Made by a program: the position numbers and the translations under genes. Positions 29,653 to 41,152 of a stretch of DNA of 64,000 nucleotides are shown here, piece by piece (the first letter of the stretch is position 1; every line of letters begins with the position of its first letter). The notes below the pieces were generated by a model that did no database searches, was not told where the DNA came from, and worked only from the letters and a program-made list of their open reading frames with translations. Origin of the DNA: Pantoea sp. SoEX (GTDB taxonomy: Bacteria > Pseudomonadota > Gammaproteobacteria > Enterobacterales > Enterobacteriaceae). The stretch is taken from assembly GCF_009829945.1 (NCBI RefSeq), contig NZ_SZZT01000005.1, positions 1-64,000 on the forward strand, given 5' to 3'.

Positions 29653-30963
29653 TTAAATGATTGCTTGATTCATTAGAATATTAAAATCAATTTTCTTTTC
29701 TATTACTTTGGCTTCTTTTAGTATTATATCAATAGCTTTTTTTTCTATTATCATATTTTTAATATTATCTATAATATTATCATTTTTTTTATAAAAATTG
29801 ACAACTTCTTTTGAATCTTTGTAACTATGTGATAATTCTTCTATTACTTCATGAATACTTTTTTCATCAGCTTGAATATTATGTTGAGAACATATGTTTT
29901 GTAAAATTAACTTTATAGCAGCATTTTTTTTTGCTTTATCTATTACTACATTTTCTGTGATTTTTTGAAAATTTTCTAATTTTTTTTGATTAGTTAAAGA
30001 TTTAGGTGAATGATTTTTGTTTATATCTTTTATTTCATAATTAATTAATGATATCGGAATATCAATTAATTTTAAATTTAAGATTTCTTTAATTATTTGA
30101 TTTTTTATTTCCTTATACATGGCTATTTTAAAATCTAATTCCATATTTTTGCGTATTTTATTCCTAAAACTAGATATTAATCCATCCTTTATACCTAAAG
30201 ATTTAATTAAATCTTTATTTAATTCAGGAACAGTAGGTCTTTCAACTTTTTTAAGTTTTATATTAAAATGTACTCTTTGTCCTTTTAATACTTTTAAATG
30301 ATAATCTTCTGGAAAACTACAATCAATAATAAAATTATCTCCTTTTTTATAACCAATAATCTTTTCTTCGAAACAGGATAACATGTGTCCTTTACCCAAT
30401 GGCAGAACAAAACCAAGTGTTGTTCCGTTTTTTATTTCTTTTCCTCTAATATAACTAGTAAAATCGATAGTAACACGATCATTTTTTTCTACTGATGAAT
30501 TTATTTCCACCCACTTTATACATTTTCTCTTAATATTTTCTATAGTTGAATCTATATCCGATTCTGTTATAGTGACTATTGGTTTTTCAATGCTAATATT
30601 TTTTAATATTTTCAAATCAATTATTGGATAAGCATTAAATTCAACTACATATTCAAAATCTTTATTTTCAGTAAATATTCCTGGAATATATTTTGGTGAA
30701 CCAATTATATTTATTTTTTGTTTTGCAATTAAATCAATAAAGTTATTTGTCATGAAATTATTTAAAATATCTAGAGTAACAGAATTTTTATATCTTTGTG
30801 ATACTATTTGTATTGGTACTTTACCTTTTCTAAATCCATTAATACTGATTTTCTTACATATATTAGTTAGTTCTTTTTCTATAGCTTTATTAATTTTTTC
30901 AGAATCTATAGTACAAGTCATTTTATGAATTAAATTCTGATTAACATTTGCTAACAATTGCAT
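29653..30963 (-). CDS. tig: Trigger factor
   Basis: Trigger factor is the ribosome-bound chaperone that meets nascent chains. The 436-residue protein (432 in E. coli) has the ribosome-binding loop with the signature GFRKGKVP near residue 43, a central FKBP-type domain around 150-245 (GHMLSCFEEKIIGYKKGD) and a helical C-terminal domain. It is lysine- and isoleucine-rich, showing the mutational bias, yet the ribosome-contact motif is intact. Confidence 0.95.
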   Translation of the reverse strand: MQLLANVNQNLIHKMTCTIDSEKINKAIEKELTNICKKISINGFRKGKVPIQIVSQRYKNSVTLDILNNFMTNNFIDLIAKQKINIIGSPKYIPGIFTENKDFEYVVEFNAYPIIDLKILKNISIEKPIVTITESDIDSTIENIKRKCIKWVEINSSVEKNDRVTIDFTSYIRGKEIKNGTTLGFVLPLGKGHMLSCFEEKIIGYKKGDNFIIDCSFPEDYHLKVLKGQRVHFNIKLKKVERPTVPELNKDLIKSLGIKDGLISSFRNKIRKNMELDFKIAMYKEIKNQIIKEILNLKLIDIPISLINYEIKDINKNHSPKSLTNQKKLENFQKITENVVIDKAKKNAAIKLILQNICSQHNIQADEKSIHEVIEELSHSYKDSKEVVNFYKKNDNIIDNIKNMIIEKKAIDIILKEAKVIEKKIDFNILMNQAII

Positions 30964-31184
30964 ATTATATCTCCAACTTATTTTTATTTACCTCAAAACA
31001 TCATGTTTATAAAATCTATATAAATGGAAAATATAGGTTTGTGTATATTACAAGAAAAGATTCATAGAAAATTATTTATAATATACTTTCATAATAATTT
31101 ATTATATAAAATATTTTAGCTAAATTATTATAGATAAATCATTAAGAAAATATAATTAATTCAAAATAAATGAATAAAATAATA

Positions 31185-31204
31185 AAACGGCCCTCAGGCC
31201 GTTT
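31185..31204 (-). terminator. Rho-independent terminator after bolA
   Basis: An 8-bp perfect stem AAACGGCC / GGCCGTTT with a four-base loop lies 13 bp beyond the bolA stop codon. On the minus strand it is followed by TATTATTTTATT. The GC-rich core in an A/T-rich spacer makes it the clearest terminator in the window. The A run on the other side might let it work both ways. Confidence 0.75.
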
Positions 31205-31217
31205 AAATTTAAAAAAC

Positions 31218-31532
31218 CTAAGCAATTTGAGTTTTTTTACTATTACAATAAGGCGAATTAGGAACAGTATGTTGTAATACTGACCATTCTTTTAGAGTAT
31301 ATGAATGTAATGCAAGAGCATGTATCCTTGATAACTCAGTAGTGAGCTCACTATAAATAGCACGATGACGTATCAAAAAACGCTGTCCCTTAAAGTGATC
31401 GCTAACAATAATTACCTTAAAATGACTTTCCGAACCAGCAGGAACATTGTGTCTATAACTTTCATCGTTTACTTCTAGATGAAGTGGTTTGAAGGCTAAG
31501 CGAAGTTTTTCTTCTATTTGTTCGCGAATCAT
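31218..31532 (-). CDS. bolA: BolA family transcription/iron-sulfur regulator
   Basis: BolA acts with monothiol glutaredoxin in iron-sulfur homeostasis and affects cell shape as a regulator. I start at 31532, giving 104 residues (105 in E. coli) beginning [14 protein letters not shown], with AAGGAG at a good distance upstream; a more 5' ATG would add 26 unconserved residues. The core [17 protein letters not shown] and the RHRAIYSEL segment are intact. It stands alone between tig and the cyo operon, with its own terminator. Confidence 0.95.
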   Translation of the reverse strand: MIREQIEEKLRLAFKPLHLEVNDESYRHNVPAGSESHFKVIIVSDHFKGQRFLIRHRAIYSELTTELSRIHALALHSYTLKEWSVLQHTVPNSPYCNSKKTQIA

Positions 31533-32540
31533 TATTTTGCTCCTTAAATAGAAAGCTTTATATCGCATATAATTAAATATTAGTATCTTTAACTTTTTTA
31601 CCAAATACAATATAAAAACATATTTTTTATTATTTCATCAATTAGTTAATATTAATAATTTCGTAAAACAAGATAGTTATAACCCTTCAATAATATTTTT
31701 TTAAATTTCATAACTAAACTGATACTAAAAAATTTATTAAGGATAATATTATATTTTTTAACACCTTAAATAAGTTATGTAATTAAAAAATTATAAATTT
31801 TACTGTTAGATTAGTATTAATCAATATGTGATACTAATTATTAAGATATTAAGTTAAAAGTGCAGGAAATCGAAATTTTATACATTATAGCTAGTTTTAT
31901 GAAAAACATATTAAATATTATTTTGTATATATACCATAATTGACATAAAAATATAACACAAAATAATTCATTATCTTACATTTACTATTATAAATTTTTT
32001 AAACTAATAAATATCAATTTGTTCTATAAAAATGATTAATTTTATCTATATCAAGTACTTATAGTACATAATAAACCAAAATTTATTAATTAATTTTGGT
32101 CTTTATTTGAATTTTATACTTATTCAAATTAGAATTTAACATGGATATGTCTAGCTTATTTTAAATATATATGTTTAAATCTTTTAAAAGACTTATAGCT
32201 TTGTAAGCTAATCAAAATTAAAAAATTATATTATAATGTTTATAATGAGTAATACTTTAATTGAATTTTTAGTAATGTAAATAAATTTATATTATAGTTA
32301 AAATAATTATTCGGTAAATAAATTAAAAAAGTTATTATGTAACTGTTAAAATTAATCAATCGAGTAATAGGTTATATGATTAACATCAATAATATCAAGT
32401 ATTATTAATTATTTTTTATTTTCAATTTAAATAACTAAACATTTTCTAATTCTGTTAATATTTCTATAATGTTAAATTGTTTAACTAATTTATAAGATAA
32501 ATAATATGTAGATACAAATAATTTTCAATGAGGTAATTAA
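31533..32540. other. Long intergenic region, bolA to cyoA
   Basis: About 1 kb of A/T-rich DNA from which bolA and the cyo operon diverge. E. coli has yajG and ampG here. I looked for both on the plus strand and found no recognisable remnant. An inverted repeat ACCAAAATT / AATTTTGGT at 32075-32100, followed by CTTTATTTG, looks like a plus-strand terminator with no gene before it, perhaps a relic of a lost gene. The cyo promoter must lie in the right half; a GAGG site precedes cyoA. Confidence 0.5.
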
Positions 32541-33434
32541 ATGATATCTAAAAAATACAACAGTAAAATAAAGAAAATTTTATTATTTATCTCTTGTGCT
32601 ACATTACTTAGTGGATGCGAAAGTGCTTTATTAAATCCAAAGGGTCAAATTGCATTACAGCAGCGCTCATTAATATTAACTGCTTTTTGTTTGATGTTAA
32701 TCGTTGTTATTCCAGCTATTGTTATGACAATATTATTTGCATGGAAATATCGTGAATCTAATGTAAACGCAAAATATAGTCCTAATTGGTCACATTCTAA
32801 TAAGATAGAAGCTATAGTGTGGACAATTCCAATAATAATTGTTATTTTCCTTAGTATATTAAGTTGGAAATCAACTCATGAACTAGAACCTAGAAAACCA
32901 ATTGCATCTAATGTTAGACCTATAGAAATAGATGTTGTTGCTTTAGATTGGAAATGGCTTTTTATTTATCCAAAACAAGGTTTTGCCACTATTAATCAAA
33001 TAGCATTTCCAGTAAATACTCCTATTTTGTTTAAGATCACTTCTAATTCTGTTATGAATTCTTTTTTTATACCACAGCTTGGTAGTCAGATTTACGCTAT
33101 GGCCGGTATGGAAACCCAACTTAACTTAATAGCCAATTATCCTGGAATTTACAATGGAATTTCTTCTAATTTTAGTGGGCAAGGATTTTCTGATATGAAA
33201 TTTAAAGCCATTGTAACTGAAAATAATCAGGGCTTTGAAAAATGGACAGATAATATTAAAAAATCTAACATCGTAATACGAGATATGAATGATTTTGAAA
33301 ATATTGCTATACCTAGTAAGAATGATCCAGTGAAGTACTTTTCTAAGGTAGATCCCACTCTATTCTTAAAGATAATTGAAAAATTTAAAATGAATCATAA
33401 TATGGTTCATAATATGAATTATGAAAATGGATAA
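32541..33434 (+). CDS. cyoA: Cytochrome bo3 ubiquinol oxidase subunit II
   Basis: CyoA is the lipoprotein subunit II of the bo3 quinol oxidase. The 297-residue protein (315 in E. coli) has a signal sequence with lipobox LLSGC ending at Cys26, two transmembrane helices, and a periplasmic cupredoxin-like domain with WKWLFIYP. It lacks copper-A ligands, as expected for a quinol oxidase. First gene of cyoABCDE; the C-terminal tail is shorter than in E. coli. Confidence 0.96.
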   Translation: MISKKYNSKIKKILLFISCATLLSGCESALLNPKGQIALQQRSLILTAFCLMLIVVIPAIVMTILFAWKYRESNVNAKYSPNWSHSNKIEAIVWTIPIIIVIFLSILSWKSTHELEPRKPIASNVRPIEIDVVALDWKWLFIYPKQGFATINQIAFPVNTPILFKITSNSVMNSFFIPQLGSQIYAMAGMETQLNLIANYPGIYNGISSNFSGQGFSDMKFKAIVTENNQGFEKWTDNIKKSNIVIRDMNDFENIAIPSKNDPVKYFSKVDPTLFLKIIEKFKMNHNMVHNMNYENG

Positions 33435-33528
33435 AATATTATTATTTTATCTATCCAGTTATGTCTGAAAATAGGTGCAATATAAATTTTTGTTTAGGCA
33501 ACAATACTAGGAGGAAAAATATAATAAT

Positions 33529-35535
33529 ATGCATATGTTAGGAAGATTAACATTAGATTCAATACCTTATCATGAACCAATTATTATGGGTGCGGTTTCT
33601 GGTATTATAATAGTTGGTTTGTTCATAGTTATAGTTCTTACTTATTTTAAAAAGTGGAAATATTTATGGTCAGAATGGTTAACATCTTTAGACCATAAAA
33701 AAATAGGAATCATGTATATTCTTGTTGCATTTATAATGCTATTACGTGGTTTCGCTGATGCGATAATGATGCGTGCCCAACAAGTTTTAGCATCAGCCGG
33801 TGAAGCAGGTGTTTTACCGGAACATCACTACAATCAAATATTCACTGCTCATGGCGTAATTATGATATTTTTTGTAGCAATGCCTTTAGTTATTGGTTTA
33901 ATTAATATTATTATTCCATTACAAATTGGAGCACGAGATGTTGCATTTCCATTTTTAAATAGCTTAAGTTTTTGGTTTACTATAATTGGTGTAATATTAG
34001 TAAATTTATCTTTAGGTATAGGTGAATTTGCACAAACAGGTTGGTTAGCTTATCCCCCTCTTGCTGGAAGCGATGTCAGTCCGGGAGTAGGAGTTGATTA
34101 TTGGATATGGAGTATTCAGTTAGCAGGAATTGGTAGTACTTTAACAGGAATTAATTTCTTTGTAACTATTTTAAAAATGCGAGCTCCAGGTATGGATTTA
34201 TTCAAAATGCCAGTTTTTGTATGGACTGCTTTATGCACTAACGTTTTGATTATAATATCATTTCCTGTACTTACTGCTACATTATTTCTATTAACACTTG
34301 ACAGATATTTAGGATTTCATTTTTTTACAAATGAAATGGGTGGTAATATGATGATGTACATTAATTTAATTTGGATATGGGGACATCCAGAAGTATACAT
34401 ATTAGTTTTGCCGGTATTTGGAGTATTTGCAGAAATAACTGCAACTTTTTCTAGAAAACGCTTATTTGGTTACAATTCTTTAGTATGGGCTACTATAGCT
34501 ATTACTATTTTATCATTTATTGTTTGGTTACATCATTTTTTTACTATGGGAGCAGGTGCAAACGTTAATGCTTTTTTCGGTATTATGACTATGGTAATAG
34601 CAGTTCCAACAGGAGTAAAAATCTTTAATTGGATATTTACTATGTACGAAGGGCGCATTAGAATGCATTCCGCCATGTTATGGACTATAGGTTTTTTAAT
34701 CACTTTTTCTATAGGTGGTATGAGTGGTGTTTTATTAGCTATGCCAGGTGCTGATTTTGTATTACATAATAGTTTATTTTTGGTAGCACATTTTCATAAT
34801 GTGATTATTGGTGGTGTAGTTTTTGGTTGTATGGCTGGAATAACTTATTGGTTTCCAAAAATATTTGGTTTTACACTAAATGAAACATGGGGAAAGCTTT
34901 CATTCTTTTTTTGGATCATTGGATTTTTTATTGCGTTCATGCCATTATATGCGCTAGGATTTATGGGAATGACACGACGTATTAGTCAAAATATAGATCC
35001 TCAGTTTCATTCTTTATTAGTTATAGCATCATGTGGCGTATGTATAATAGCGATGGGAATAATATGTCAATTAATAATGTTTTATGTTTCTATACGTGAT
35101 CGTAAAAAAAATATAGATTTAACAGGAGATCCATGGAACGGAAGAACATTAGAATGGTCTGTTTCTTCACCGCCACCTTTTTATAATTTTGCTTTCATTC
35201 CTCATGTAGAGGATTTAGATGCATTTTGGGATATGAAAGAAAAAGGTAAAGCTTATAAAAAGTTTAAAAAATATGAAAAAATTCATATGCCAAGAAATAG
35301 CAGTGCTGCGATTATTATTTCTGCTTTTGGTACAGTATTAGGATTCGCATTAGTATGGTATATTTGGTGGTTAGCTATAATATCTTTTTGTGGTATGATT
35401 GCTACTTGGATTTTAAAAAGTTTTGATTACGATACAAATTATTATGTTTCAGTTGATGAAATTGAAACAATTGAAAAACAGCATTTTGATAAGATTAGCG
35501 AAACAGGTTTAAACAATGGTCAGCAAATCTCTTAA
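33529..35535 (+). CDS. cyoB: Cytochrome bo3 ubiquinol oxidase subunit I
   Basis: CyoB is the catalytic subunit that reduces oxygen and pumps protons. Its 668 residues carry the heme and copper ligands: His in [10 protein letters not shown], the HPEVY cross-linked pair, the HH pair in WLHHFFTMG and HFHN near 420. Fifteen or so hydrophobic segments are visible. Two start codons are possible, 33529 and 33535, with AGGAGG 14 or 20 bases before them; the spacing is long in either case. The end overlaps cyoC by 20 bp. Confidence 0.97.
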   Translation: MHMLGRLTLDSIPYHEPIIMGAVSGIIIVGLFIVIVLTYFKKWKYLWSEWLTSLDHKKIGIMYILVAFIMLLRGFADAIMMRAQQVLASAGEAGVLPEHHYNQIFTAHGVIMIFFVAMPLVIGLINIIIPLQIGARDVAFPFLNSLSFWFTIIGVILVNLSLGIGEFAQTGWLAYPPLAGSDVSPGVGVDYWIWSIQLAGIGSTLTGINFFVTILKMRAPGMDLFKMPVFVWTALCTNVLIIISFPVLTATLFLLTLDRYLGFHFFTNEMGGNMMMYINLIWIWGHPEVYILVLPVFGVFAEITATFSRKRLFGYNSLVWATIAITILSFIVWLHHFFTMGAGANVNAFFGIMTMVIAVPTGVKIFNWIFTMYEGRIRMHSAMLWTIGFLITFSIGGMSGVLLAMPGADFVLHNSLFLVAHFHNVIIGGVVFGCMAGITYWFPKIFGFTLNETWGKLSFFFWIIGFFIAFMPLYALGFMGMTRRISQNIDPQFHSLLVIASCGVCIIAMGIICQLIMFYVSIRDRKKNIDLTGDPWNGRTLEWSVSSPPPFYNFAFIPHVEDLDAFWDMKEKGKAYKKFKKYEKIHMPRNSSAAIIISAFGTVLGFALVWYIWWLAIISFCGMIATWILKSFDYDTNYYVSVDEIETIEKQHFDKISETGLNNGQQIS

Positions 35536-36100
35536 ACATAATCAACATATAGAATCTAATAAAATATTTGGTTTTTGGATTTACTTGATGAGTGACTGTA
35601 TAATATTTGCAACTCTCTTCGCAACTTATGCAGTCATGGTTAACAATACAGCAGATGGACCTACAGGGAAAGATATATTTGAATTACCATTCGTACTAAT
35701 AGAAACTTTTTTATTGCTGCTAAGTTCTATTACTTGCGGGATGAGTGTGATATCAATAAATAAAAACAAATCAAATATTGTTATATGGTTAGTTATTACT
35801 TTTTTATTAGGCTTATCATTTATAGGTATGGAATTTTATGAATTCTATCATTTAATTGAACAAGGCTATGGTCCGACTACAAGTGGATTTTTATCTAGTT
35901 TTTTTACTATAGTGGGAACTCATGGAATTCATGTAATTTGTGGTTTGGTTTGGATGTTAGTACTTATTATTCAGTTACTTAAATTTGGAAAGAAAATAAA
36001 TAATATTACTCGTCTTATGTGCTTAAGTCTTTTTTGGCACTTTCTAGATGTAATATGGATATGTTTGTTTACTATTGTTTATTTAATGGGGGTTATGTAA
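35516..36100 (+). CDS. cyoC: Cytochrome bo3 ubiquinol oxidase subunit III
   Basis: CyoC is a five-helix membrane subunit that stabilises the bo3 complex. The 194-residue protein (204 in E. coli) has a shorter hydrophilic N-terminus and then the conserved blocks [22 protein letters not shown] and [14 protein letters not shown]. It overlaps cyoB by 20 bp and meets cyoD at TAATG, so translation is coupled along the operon. Confidence 0.95.
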   Translation: MVSKSLKHNQHIESNKIFGFWIYLMSDCIIFATLFATYAVMVNNTADGPTGKDIFELPFVLIETFLLLLSSITCGMSVISINKNKSNIVIWLVITFLLGLSFIGMEFYEFYHLIEQGYGPTTSGFLSSFFTIVGTHGIHVICGLVWMLVLIIQLLKFGKKINNITRLMCLSLFWHFLDVIWICLFTIVYLMGVM

Positions 36101-36435
36101 TGAATCATGTTTTTAATGAAAATGAAGATTATACATTACCTGGCAGTGTAAAATCATATGTTATTGGTTTTATTCTATCTATTATTTTAACTAGTATTCC
36201 TTTTTGGATAGTAATATTTCAAAGCACATCTCGCTGTATGATGCTTAGTGTAATAGTAAGTTGTGCAATTATTCAGGTTTTAGTTCATTTATTTTGTTTC
36301 CTACACTTAGATAGTAAATCTGAAGATGGATGGAATATGATATCACTAATTTTTTCTGCAATAATTATTTTAATTATAGTTGCAGGTTCTATTTGGATTA
36401 TGTCTAATTTAAATCATAATATGATGGTTAGATAA
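36100..36435 (+). CDS. cyoD: Cytochrome bo3 ubiquinol oxidase subunit IV
   Basis: CyoD is the small three-helix subunit that assists assembly of the copper site. I start at 36100, the ATG that overlaps the cyoC stop by one base; this gives 111 residues (109 in E. coli). A longer frame begins upstream but would lie within cyoC. Conserved blocks are GSVKSYVIGFILSIILT, VLVHLFCFLH and EDGWNMISLIFS. Confidence 0.94.
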   Translation: MNHVFNENEDYTLPGSVKSYVIGFILSIILTSIPFWIVIFQSTSRCMMLSVIVSCAIIQVLVHLFCFLHLDSKSEDGWNMISLIFSAIIILIIVAGSIWIMSNLNHNMMVR

Positions 36436-36475
36436 AACATAATAAAGTTATTAAGTAATAATTTACAATTTAATA

Positions 36476-37321
36476 ATGCTTAAACAATATTTACAATTAG
36501 TAAAACCAAAAATAATTTTTGGTAACTTGATTTCTGTCGCTGGTGGTTTTTTGCTTGCCTCAAAAGGCAATATTAACTACAAATTATTAATTATTTCTTT
36601 GCTTGGGGTTTCTTTAGTAATTGCCTCAAGTTGTATTTTAAATAATGTTATAGATTGCGATATAGATCAAAAAATGGATAGAACAAAAAACAGAATATTA
36701 GCTAAGAATGTTATATCGATAAAAAAAGTTGTTTTTTATTCTTTTATGTTGGGTATTAAGGGATTATTTTTATTATATTTTTATGTAAATTTTATATCAA
36801 CTTTATTAGCGATGTTAGGAGCGGGTATTTATGTAGTCGTATATAGCTTGTACATGAAACGCAGATCTATTCATAGTACATTAATTGGTAGTATTGCAGG
36901 AGCAACTCCCCCTATTATTGGTTACTGTGCAGTAACCAATAAATTTGATATTTGTGCACTAATTTTAACTTTAATTTTTAGTTTGTGGCAGGTACCTCAC
37001 TCTTATTCTATTGCAATATTATTTTTAAAAGATTATAAACTAGTAAATATTCCTGTATTACCTGCAATAAAAGGTATAACTACAACGAAACACCATATTA
37101 TTTTTTATATTGTACTGTTTATTTTTTCTATTTTTATGTTAACCATTAGTGGATATGCTAGTTACAGGTGTTTATTTGTTTCATCATTAGTAAGTTTAAT
37201 ATGGTTTATTATAGCTTTATCAGGTTATAAAACAGATAATAATGAAGTTTGGGCTCGTCAACTATTTATTTTTTCTATTTTTACTATTACTGTAATAAGT
37301 ATAATGATATCTATAGATTAA
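36476..37321 (+). CDS. cyoE: Protoheme IX farnesyltransferase (heme O synthase)
   Basis: CyoE attaches a farnesyl chain to heme B to make heme O, needed by CyoB. The 281-residue membrane protein belongs to the UbiA prenyltransferase family and shows the Asp-rich motif [18 protein letters not shown] near residue 60, plus several hydrophobic helices. E. coli CyoE has 296 residues. The farnesyl donor depends on the isoprenoid pathway that starts with Dxs (39276); the ispA gene normally next to dxs is missing here. Confidence 0.95.
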   Translation: MLKQYLQLVKPKIIFGNLISVAGGFLLASKGNINYKLLIISLLGVSLVIASSCILNNVIDCDIDQKMDRTKNRILAKNVISIKKVVFYSFMLGIKGLFLLYFYVNFISTLLAMLGAGIYVVVYSLYMKRRSIHSTLIGSIAGATPPIIGYCAVTNKFDICALILTLIFSLWQVPHSYSIAILFLKDYKLVNIPVLPAIKGITTTKHHIIFYIVLFIFSIFMLTISGYASYRCLFVSSLVSLIWFIIALSGYKTDNNEVWARQLFIFSIFTITVISIMISID

Positions 37322-37401
37322 ATTGAATTTATCAATATAATATGATTTGATATGTAAAATATTATTATATTAATTTTAATAATTTGATATGGTTTAACAC
37401 A

Positions 37402-38766
37402 ATGAAAGATAGAAAGCTAAATACTACAGAACTGCGTACTAGCGTAGGACTAGGAATGGTTTTTTCATTGCGCATGTTAGGAATGTTTATGGTTTTACCC
37501 GTATTAACTACTTATGGGATGTTATTGCAAAATGCAAATAAAACTCTTATTGGTATAGCTATAGGTATTTACGGATTAACACAAGCAATATTCCAGATTC
37601 CATTTGGTTTAATGTCTGATCGTATAGGAAGAAAACCAGTTATTTTGTTTGGTTTATTTTTGCTACTGTTAGGTAGCTTAATTGCTGCTAATAGTAATTC
37701 CATATGGTATTTAATTATTGGTCGGGCTTGTCAAGGATCAGGTGCAATTTCTGCTGCAATAATGGCACTATTATCCGATTTAACTCGTGAACAAAACTTG
37801 AGTAAAGTAACTGCTTATATTGGTATCAATTTTGGTATTACATTTGCTATTGCAATAATAATGAGTCCTATAGTTACGCATGCTTTTGGATTACATTCTT
37901 TATTCTGGATTATATCTATTTTTTCATTGATTTGTATTTTTATTGTGATATATCTAGTTCCACCAGAAATAAATCATAAGGTTAATCGAGAAATTGATAT
38001 AATAAAAGGTAGTTTTTTTAAAATATTATTAAATTACAAATTAATTAAATTAAATTTTAGTATTTTTTGTTTACATACATTATTAATGTGTGTTCTTATT
38101 GTTTTACCACATCAATTTGAAATAGCTGGAATACCAGTATCAAAACATTGGAAAATTTATTTAACAACTATGTTAATTGCATTTGCTCTTGTAATACCTA
38201 GTATGATTTATGCTGAAATTAATCGTTTAGTAAAGCAGATGTTTTTAATTGGTATTATAATTATAATAACATCAGAAATTTTATTACAAAATTTTCTCAA
38301 TAATCTTTGGATGTTAATTATTGGGATACAACTTTTTCTTTTTGCTTTTAGTTTAATGGAAGCTATTATACCTTCTTTAGTAAGTAAAGAATCACCATTA
38401 GGGTATAAGGGTACTGCTATGGGCTTCTATTCTACTAGCCAATTTTTAGGTGTCGCTTTTGGTAGCAGTATGGGTGGTTGGATATTAGGACATTTTGATG
38501 CTAAAACTGTATTTTTATATTGTATATTAATTGCTATTTTTTGGTTAATAATTAGCTTTAATATATCAGAACCACCATATATCACTAATACACGTATAAC
38601 ATTAAGCGATAAAGCATTAACTATTGCGGATTTAGAAACAAAAATAAAAGAACAACCAGGTATTTCAGAAACACTAATAGTACATGAAGAAAAAAGTTTA
38701 TATATTAAGATTGATAATACAATTACTGATAGAAGTAAGGTAGAAAAATTTCTTAATAATTTATAA
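37402..38766 (+). CDS. yajR: Major facilitator transporter YajR
   Basis: YajR is a twelve-helix proton-driven exporter with a ferredoxin-like cytoplasmic C-terminal domain (YAM domain). Starting at the ATG at 37402 gives 454 residues, the same as E. coli; an upstream TTG would add six residues. Seen are the loop motif GLMSDRIGRKPVI near residue 75, motif B-like RACQGSGAI near 110 and the YAM domain from about 385 (TIADLETKIKEQPGI). Substrate unknown. It follows cyoE as in E. coli and converges with the thiI remnant. Confidence 0.94.
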   Translation: MKDRKLNTTELRTSVGLGMVFSLRMLGMFMVLPVLTTYGMLLQNANKTLIGIAIGIYGLTQAIFQIPFGLMSDRIGRKPVILFGLFLLLLGSLIAANSNSIWYLIIGRACQGSGAISAAIMALLSDLTREQNLSKVTAYIGINFGITFAIAIIMSPIVTHAFGLHSLFWIISIFSLICIFIVIYLVPPEINHKVNREIDIIKGSFFKILLNYKLIKLNFSIFCLHTLLMCVLIVLPHQFEIAGIPVSKHWKIYLTTMLIAFALVIPSMIYAEINRLVKQMFLIGIIIIITSEILLQNFLNNLWMLIIGIQLFLFAFSLMEAIIPSLVSKESPLGYKGTAMGFYSTSQFLGVAFGSSMGGWILGHFDAKTVFLYCILIAIFWLIISFNISEPPYITNTRITLSDKALTIADLETKIKEQPGISETLIVHEEKSLYIKIDNTITDRSKVEKFLNNL

Positions 38767-38804
38767 TTATTTATATTTAATTCTAGAATAAATATTATGA
38801 TTTT

Positions 38805-39068
38805 TCATTCATAAATTTTTACGTTATTAAATCCGTGTTTAAGTAAATACAGTAATTGTAAACGACTCATTAAACCGTTATCACAATAAAGTAACCAAAT
38901 TTTATTTTTGTCTAATTTTTTGAAATGTGTTTTTAGTTTATAAAAAGGAATTGATATAATTTTAATATTATTATTCAATTTCAATGGTTTTTTTTCTTGT
39001 TCATCGATAGAACGTATATCAATGATACATTTATTTTTATTTACACATAAAATGTTTTTTTCTTTCAC
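38805..39068 (-). CDS. thiI: Rhodanese domain of ThiI as a stand-alone protein
   Basis: The frame matches only the C-terminal rhodanese domain of ThiI, in blocks such as IDIRSIDEQEKKPLKL, ISIPFYKL and LLYCDNGLMSRLQ. The persulfide-carrying cysteine (Cys456 of E. coli) is present. The THUMP and PP-loop parts that make 4-thiouridine in tRNA are missing, and only about 200 bp separate the gene from dxs. I place the start at GTG 39068, seven bases after AAGGA, giving 87 residues; an upstream TTG gives 96. In Salmonella the rhodanese domain alone is reported to suffice for thiazole synthesis, so this may be a functional reduced gene. The position, between yajR and dxs, is that of E. coli thiI. Confidence 0.85.
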   Translation of the reverse strand: MKEKNILCVNKNKCIIDIRSIDEQEKKPLKLNNNIKIISIPFYKLKTHFKKLDKNKIWLLYCDNGLMSRLQLLYLLKHGFNNVKIYE

Positions 39069-39275
39069 TATCTTTTCCTTTTTATAGTTTATCAACTAAT
39101 AATTTTTTTAAAAAAATGAAAATTATTTAAATAATAAAAACAATAACATTATTCTATTATGTTATTTTTTTAACATATACTTATTTTATAAGAATATTTG
39201 TATAATTTTTATATTTATTTAAATATATATAAAATCTACAGTTTAAATTAATTATTTGTATGAAATGAGCATTAC

Positions 39276-41141
39276 ATGAATTGTAATTATACTGAATATC
39301 CACTGTTATCATTAACAACAACAGTTCAGGAACTACGTGCTTTACCAGTAGAAATGTTGTCATCATTATGTTATGAACTACGTCAATACTTACTAAAAAG
39401 CGTAAGTCACTCTAGTGGTCATCTTGCTTCTGGTTTAGGAGTTGTTGAGTTAACAGTTGCATTACACTACGTATATAACACTCCTCTTGATTACTTAATA
39501 TGGGATGTTGGTCATCAAGCGTATCCACATAAAATTTTAACCGGTAGACAGCATCTTATTAGCTCTATTAGACAGAAAAATGGTTTGCATTCTTTTCCTT
39601 GTAGAGATGAAAGTGAATACGATGTTTTAACTGTGGGACATTCTTCTACATCTATTAGCGCAGGCATAGGTATAGCGATAACTGAAAAATATAAAAATAA
39701 TGGACGTCATATTGTTTGTATTATTGGTGATGGTGCAATTACCGCAGGAATGGCTTTTGAAGCAATGAATCATGCTGGTGATATAAAACCAAATATACTT
39801 GTCATTCTAAATGATAATGAAATGTCTATTTCTAAAAATGTAGGTGCTATTAATAATAGGCTAGCACGAATTCTTTCTGGAAAAACGTATTCTGTCTTTC
39901 GTGAAAGTGGCAAAAAAGCTCTTGATAAACTACCCCCTATTAAAACACTATTTAGGCGTACCGAGGAATACTTAAAAAGTATAACAACAGCAGGAGTACT
40001 TTTTGAGGAAATGGGATTTAATTATATAGGACCTATCGATGGGCATGATGTACTAAATTTAGTTAACACCTTAAAAAATATGCGTAAATTAAAAGGTCCA
40101 CAGTTTTTACATATAGTTACAAAAAAAGGCAAAGGATATGATCCAGCTGAAAAAGATCCTGTTAAATGGCATGCTGTTCCTAAATTTGATCCTATAAGTG
40201 GTACTTTACCTAAACATACAGAATCTTTACCAAGCTATTCTAAAATTTTTGGTAATTGGCTATGTGAAATGGCATCTCAAGATCCCAAACTTATAGCAAT
40301 AACACCAGCTATGAGTGAAGGTTCAGGTATGGTAAATTTTTCACGTAAATATCCAAAACAATATTTTGATGTTGCAATTGCTGAACAACATGCAGTAACA
40401 TTAGCTTCAGGGATAGCTATTGGTGGTTATCATCCTGTTGTAGCTATTTATTCTACTTTCCTGCAACGTGCTTACGATCAGGTGATCCATGATGTAGCTA
40501 TTCAAAAATTACCTGTATTGTTTGCAATTGATAGAGGAGGTATAGTCGGTGCAGATGGACCTACTCATCAAGGAGCTTTCGATATTGCTTTTTTGAGGTG
40601 TATCCCTAATATGATAATAATGACACCAAGTGATGAGGATGAATGTCGTCATATGCTATATACTGGTTATAAATATAAAAAGGGTCCAACTGCCGTACGT
40701 TATCCTCGTGGTTCTGGTACTGGAATTGCATTGACTTCTTTAGCAATAATTCCTTTAGGTAAAGGTGTTGTTAAAAGACAAGGAAAAAAATTAGCCATAC
40801 TTAATTTTGGAACCCTTTTAGTAGAAGCTTTGCATGTTGCAGAAAAATTAAATACAACTTTAGTAGATATGAGATTTGTTAAACCGTTAGATGAAGAATT
40901 AATTTGTAAACTAGTAAAAAATCATGAAGATTTTGTTACTTTAGAAGAAGGCTGTATTAAAGGAGGTGCTGGTAGTGGTGTAAATGAATTTATAATGAAA
41001 AAAAGGTTAAAGATATCAGTTTTAAATATTGGATTGCCAGATAAATTCATTCCTCAAGGTAGTCAAAAAGAAATTCGTAAAGACTATAAATTAGATTTTT
41101 ATGGCATAAAACAACAAATTGATGAATGGTTAAAAAGATAA
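39276..41141 (+). CDS. dxs: 1-Deoxy-D-xylulose-5-phosphate synthase
   Basis: Dxs condenses pyruvate and glyceraldehyde 3-phosphate, using thiamine diphosphate, to give the precursor of isoprenoids, thiazole and pyridoxal. The 621-residue protein (620 in E. coli) has the TPP motif [18 protein letters not shown] near residue 155, the Glu in [11 protein letters not shown] and the GWDVGHQ-like [11 protein letters not shown] block. The xseB-ispA genes that precede dxs in E. coli are gone, leaving dxs with its own promoter in the spacer after the thiI remnant. Confidence 0.97.
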   Translation: MNCNYTEYPLLSLTTTVQELRALPVEMLSSLCYELRQYLLKSVSHSSGHLASGLGVVELTVALHYVYNTPLDYLIWDVGHQAYPHKILTGRQHLISSIRQKNGLHSFPCRDESEYDVLTVGHSSTSISAGIGIAITEKYKNNGRHIVCIIGDGAITAGMAFEAMNHAGDIKPNILVILNDNEMSISKNVGAINNRLARILSGKTYSVFRESGKKALDKLPPIKTLFRRTEEYLKSITTAGVLFEEMGFNYIGPIDGHDVLNLVNTLKNMRKLKGPQFLHIVTKKGKGYDPAEKDPVKWHAVPKFDPISGTLPKHTESLPSYSKIFGNWLCEMASQDPKLIAITPAMSEGSGMVNFSRKYPKQYFDVAIAEQHAVTLASGIAIGGYHPVVAIYSTFLQRAYDQVIHDVAIQKLPVLFAIDRGGIVGADGPTHQGAFDIAFLRCIPNMIIMTPSDEDECRHMLYTGYKYKKGPTAVRYPRGSGTGIALTSLAIIPLGKGVVKRQGKKLAILNFGTLLVEALHVAEKLNTTLVDMRFVKPLDEELICKLVKNHEDFVTLEEGCIKGGAGSGVNEFIMKKRLKISVLNIGLPDKFIPQGSQKEIRKDYKLDFYGIKQQIDEWLKR

Positions 41142-41152
41142 ATATTAATATT

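Noticed and set aside
32075..32100. Hairpin ACCAAAATT / AATTTTGGT in the bolA-cyoA spacer as a functional terminator
   Set aside because: There is no gene before it on the plus strand and none that it would end on the minus strand; kept only as a note in the spacer entry.
39181..39366. Minus-strand frame of 61 codons opposite the start of dxs
   Set aside because: It overlaps the conserved N-terminus of Dxs on the other strand, has no family resemblance and is low-complexity (N/Y/I).
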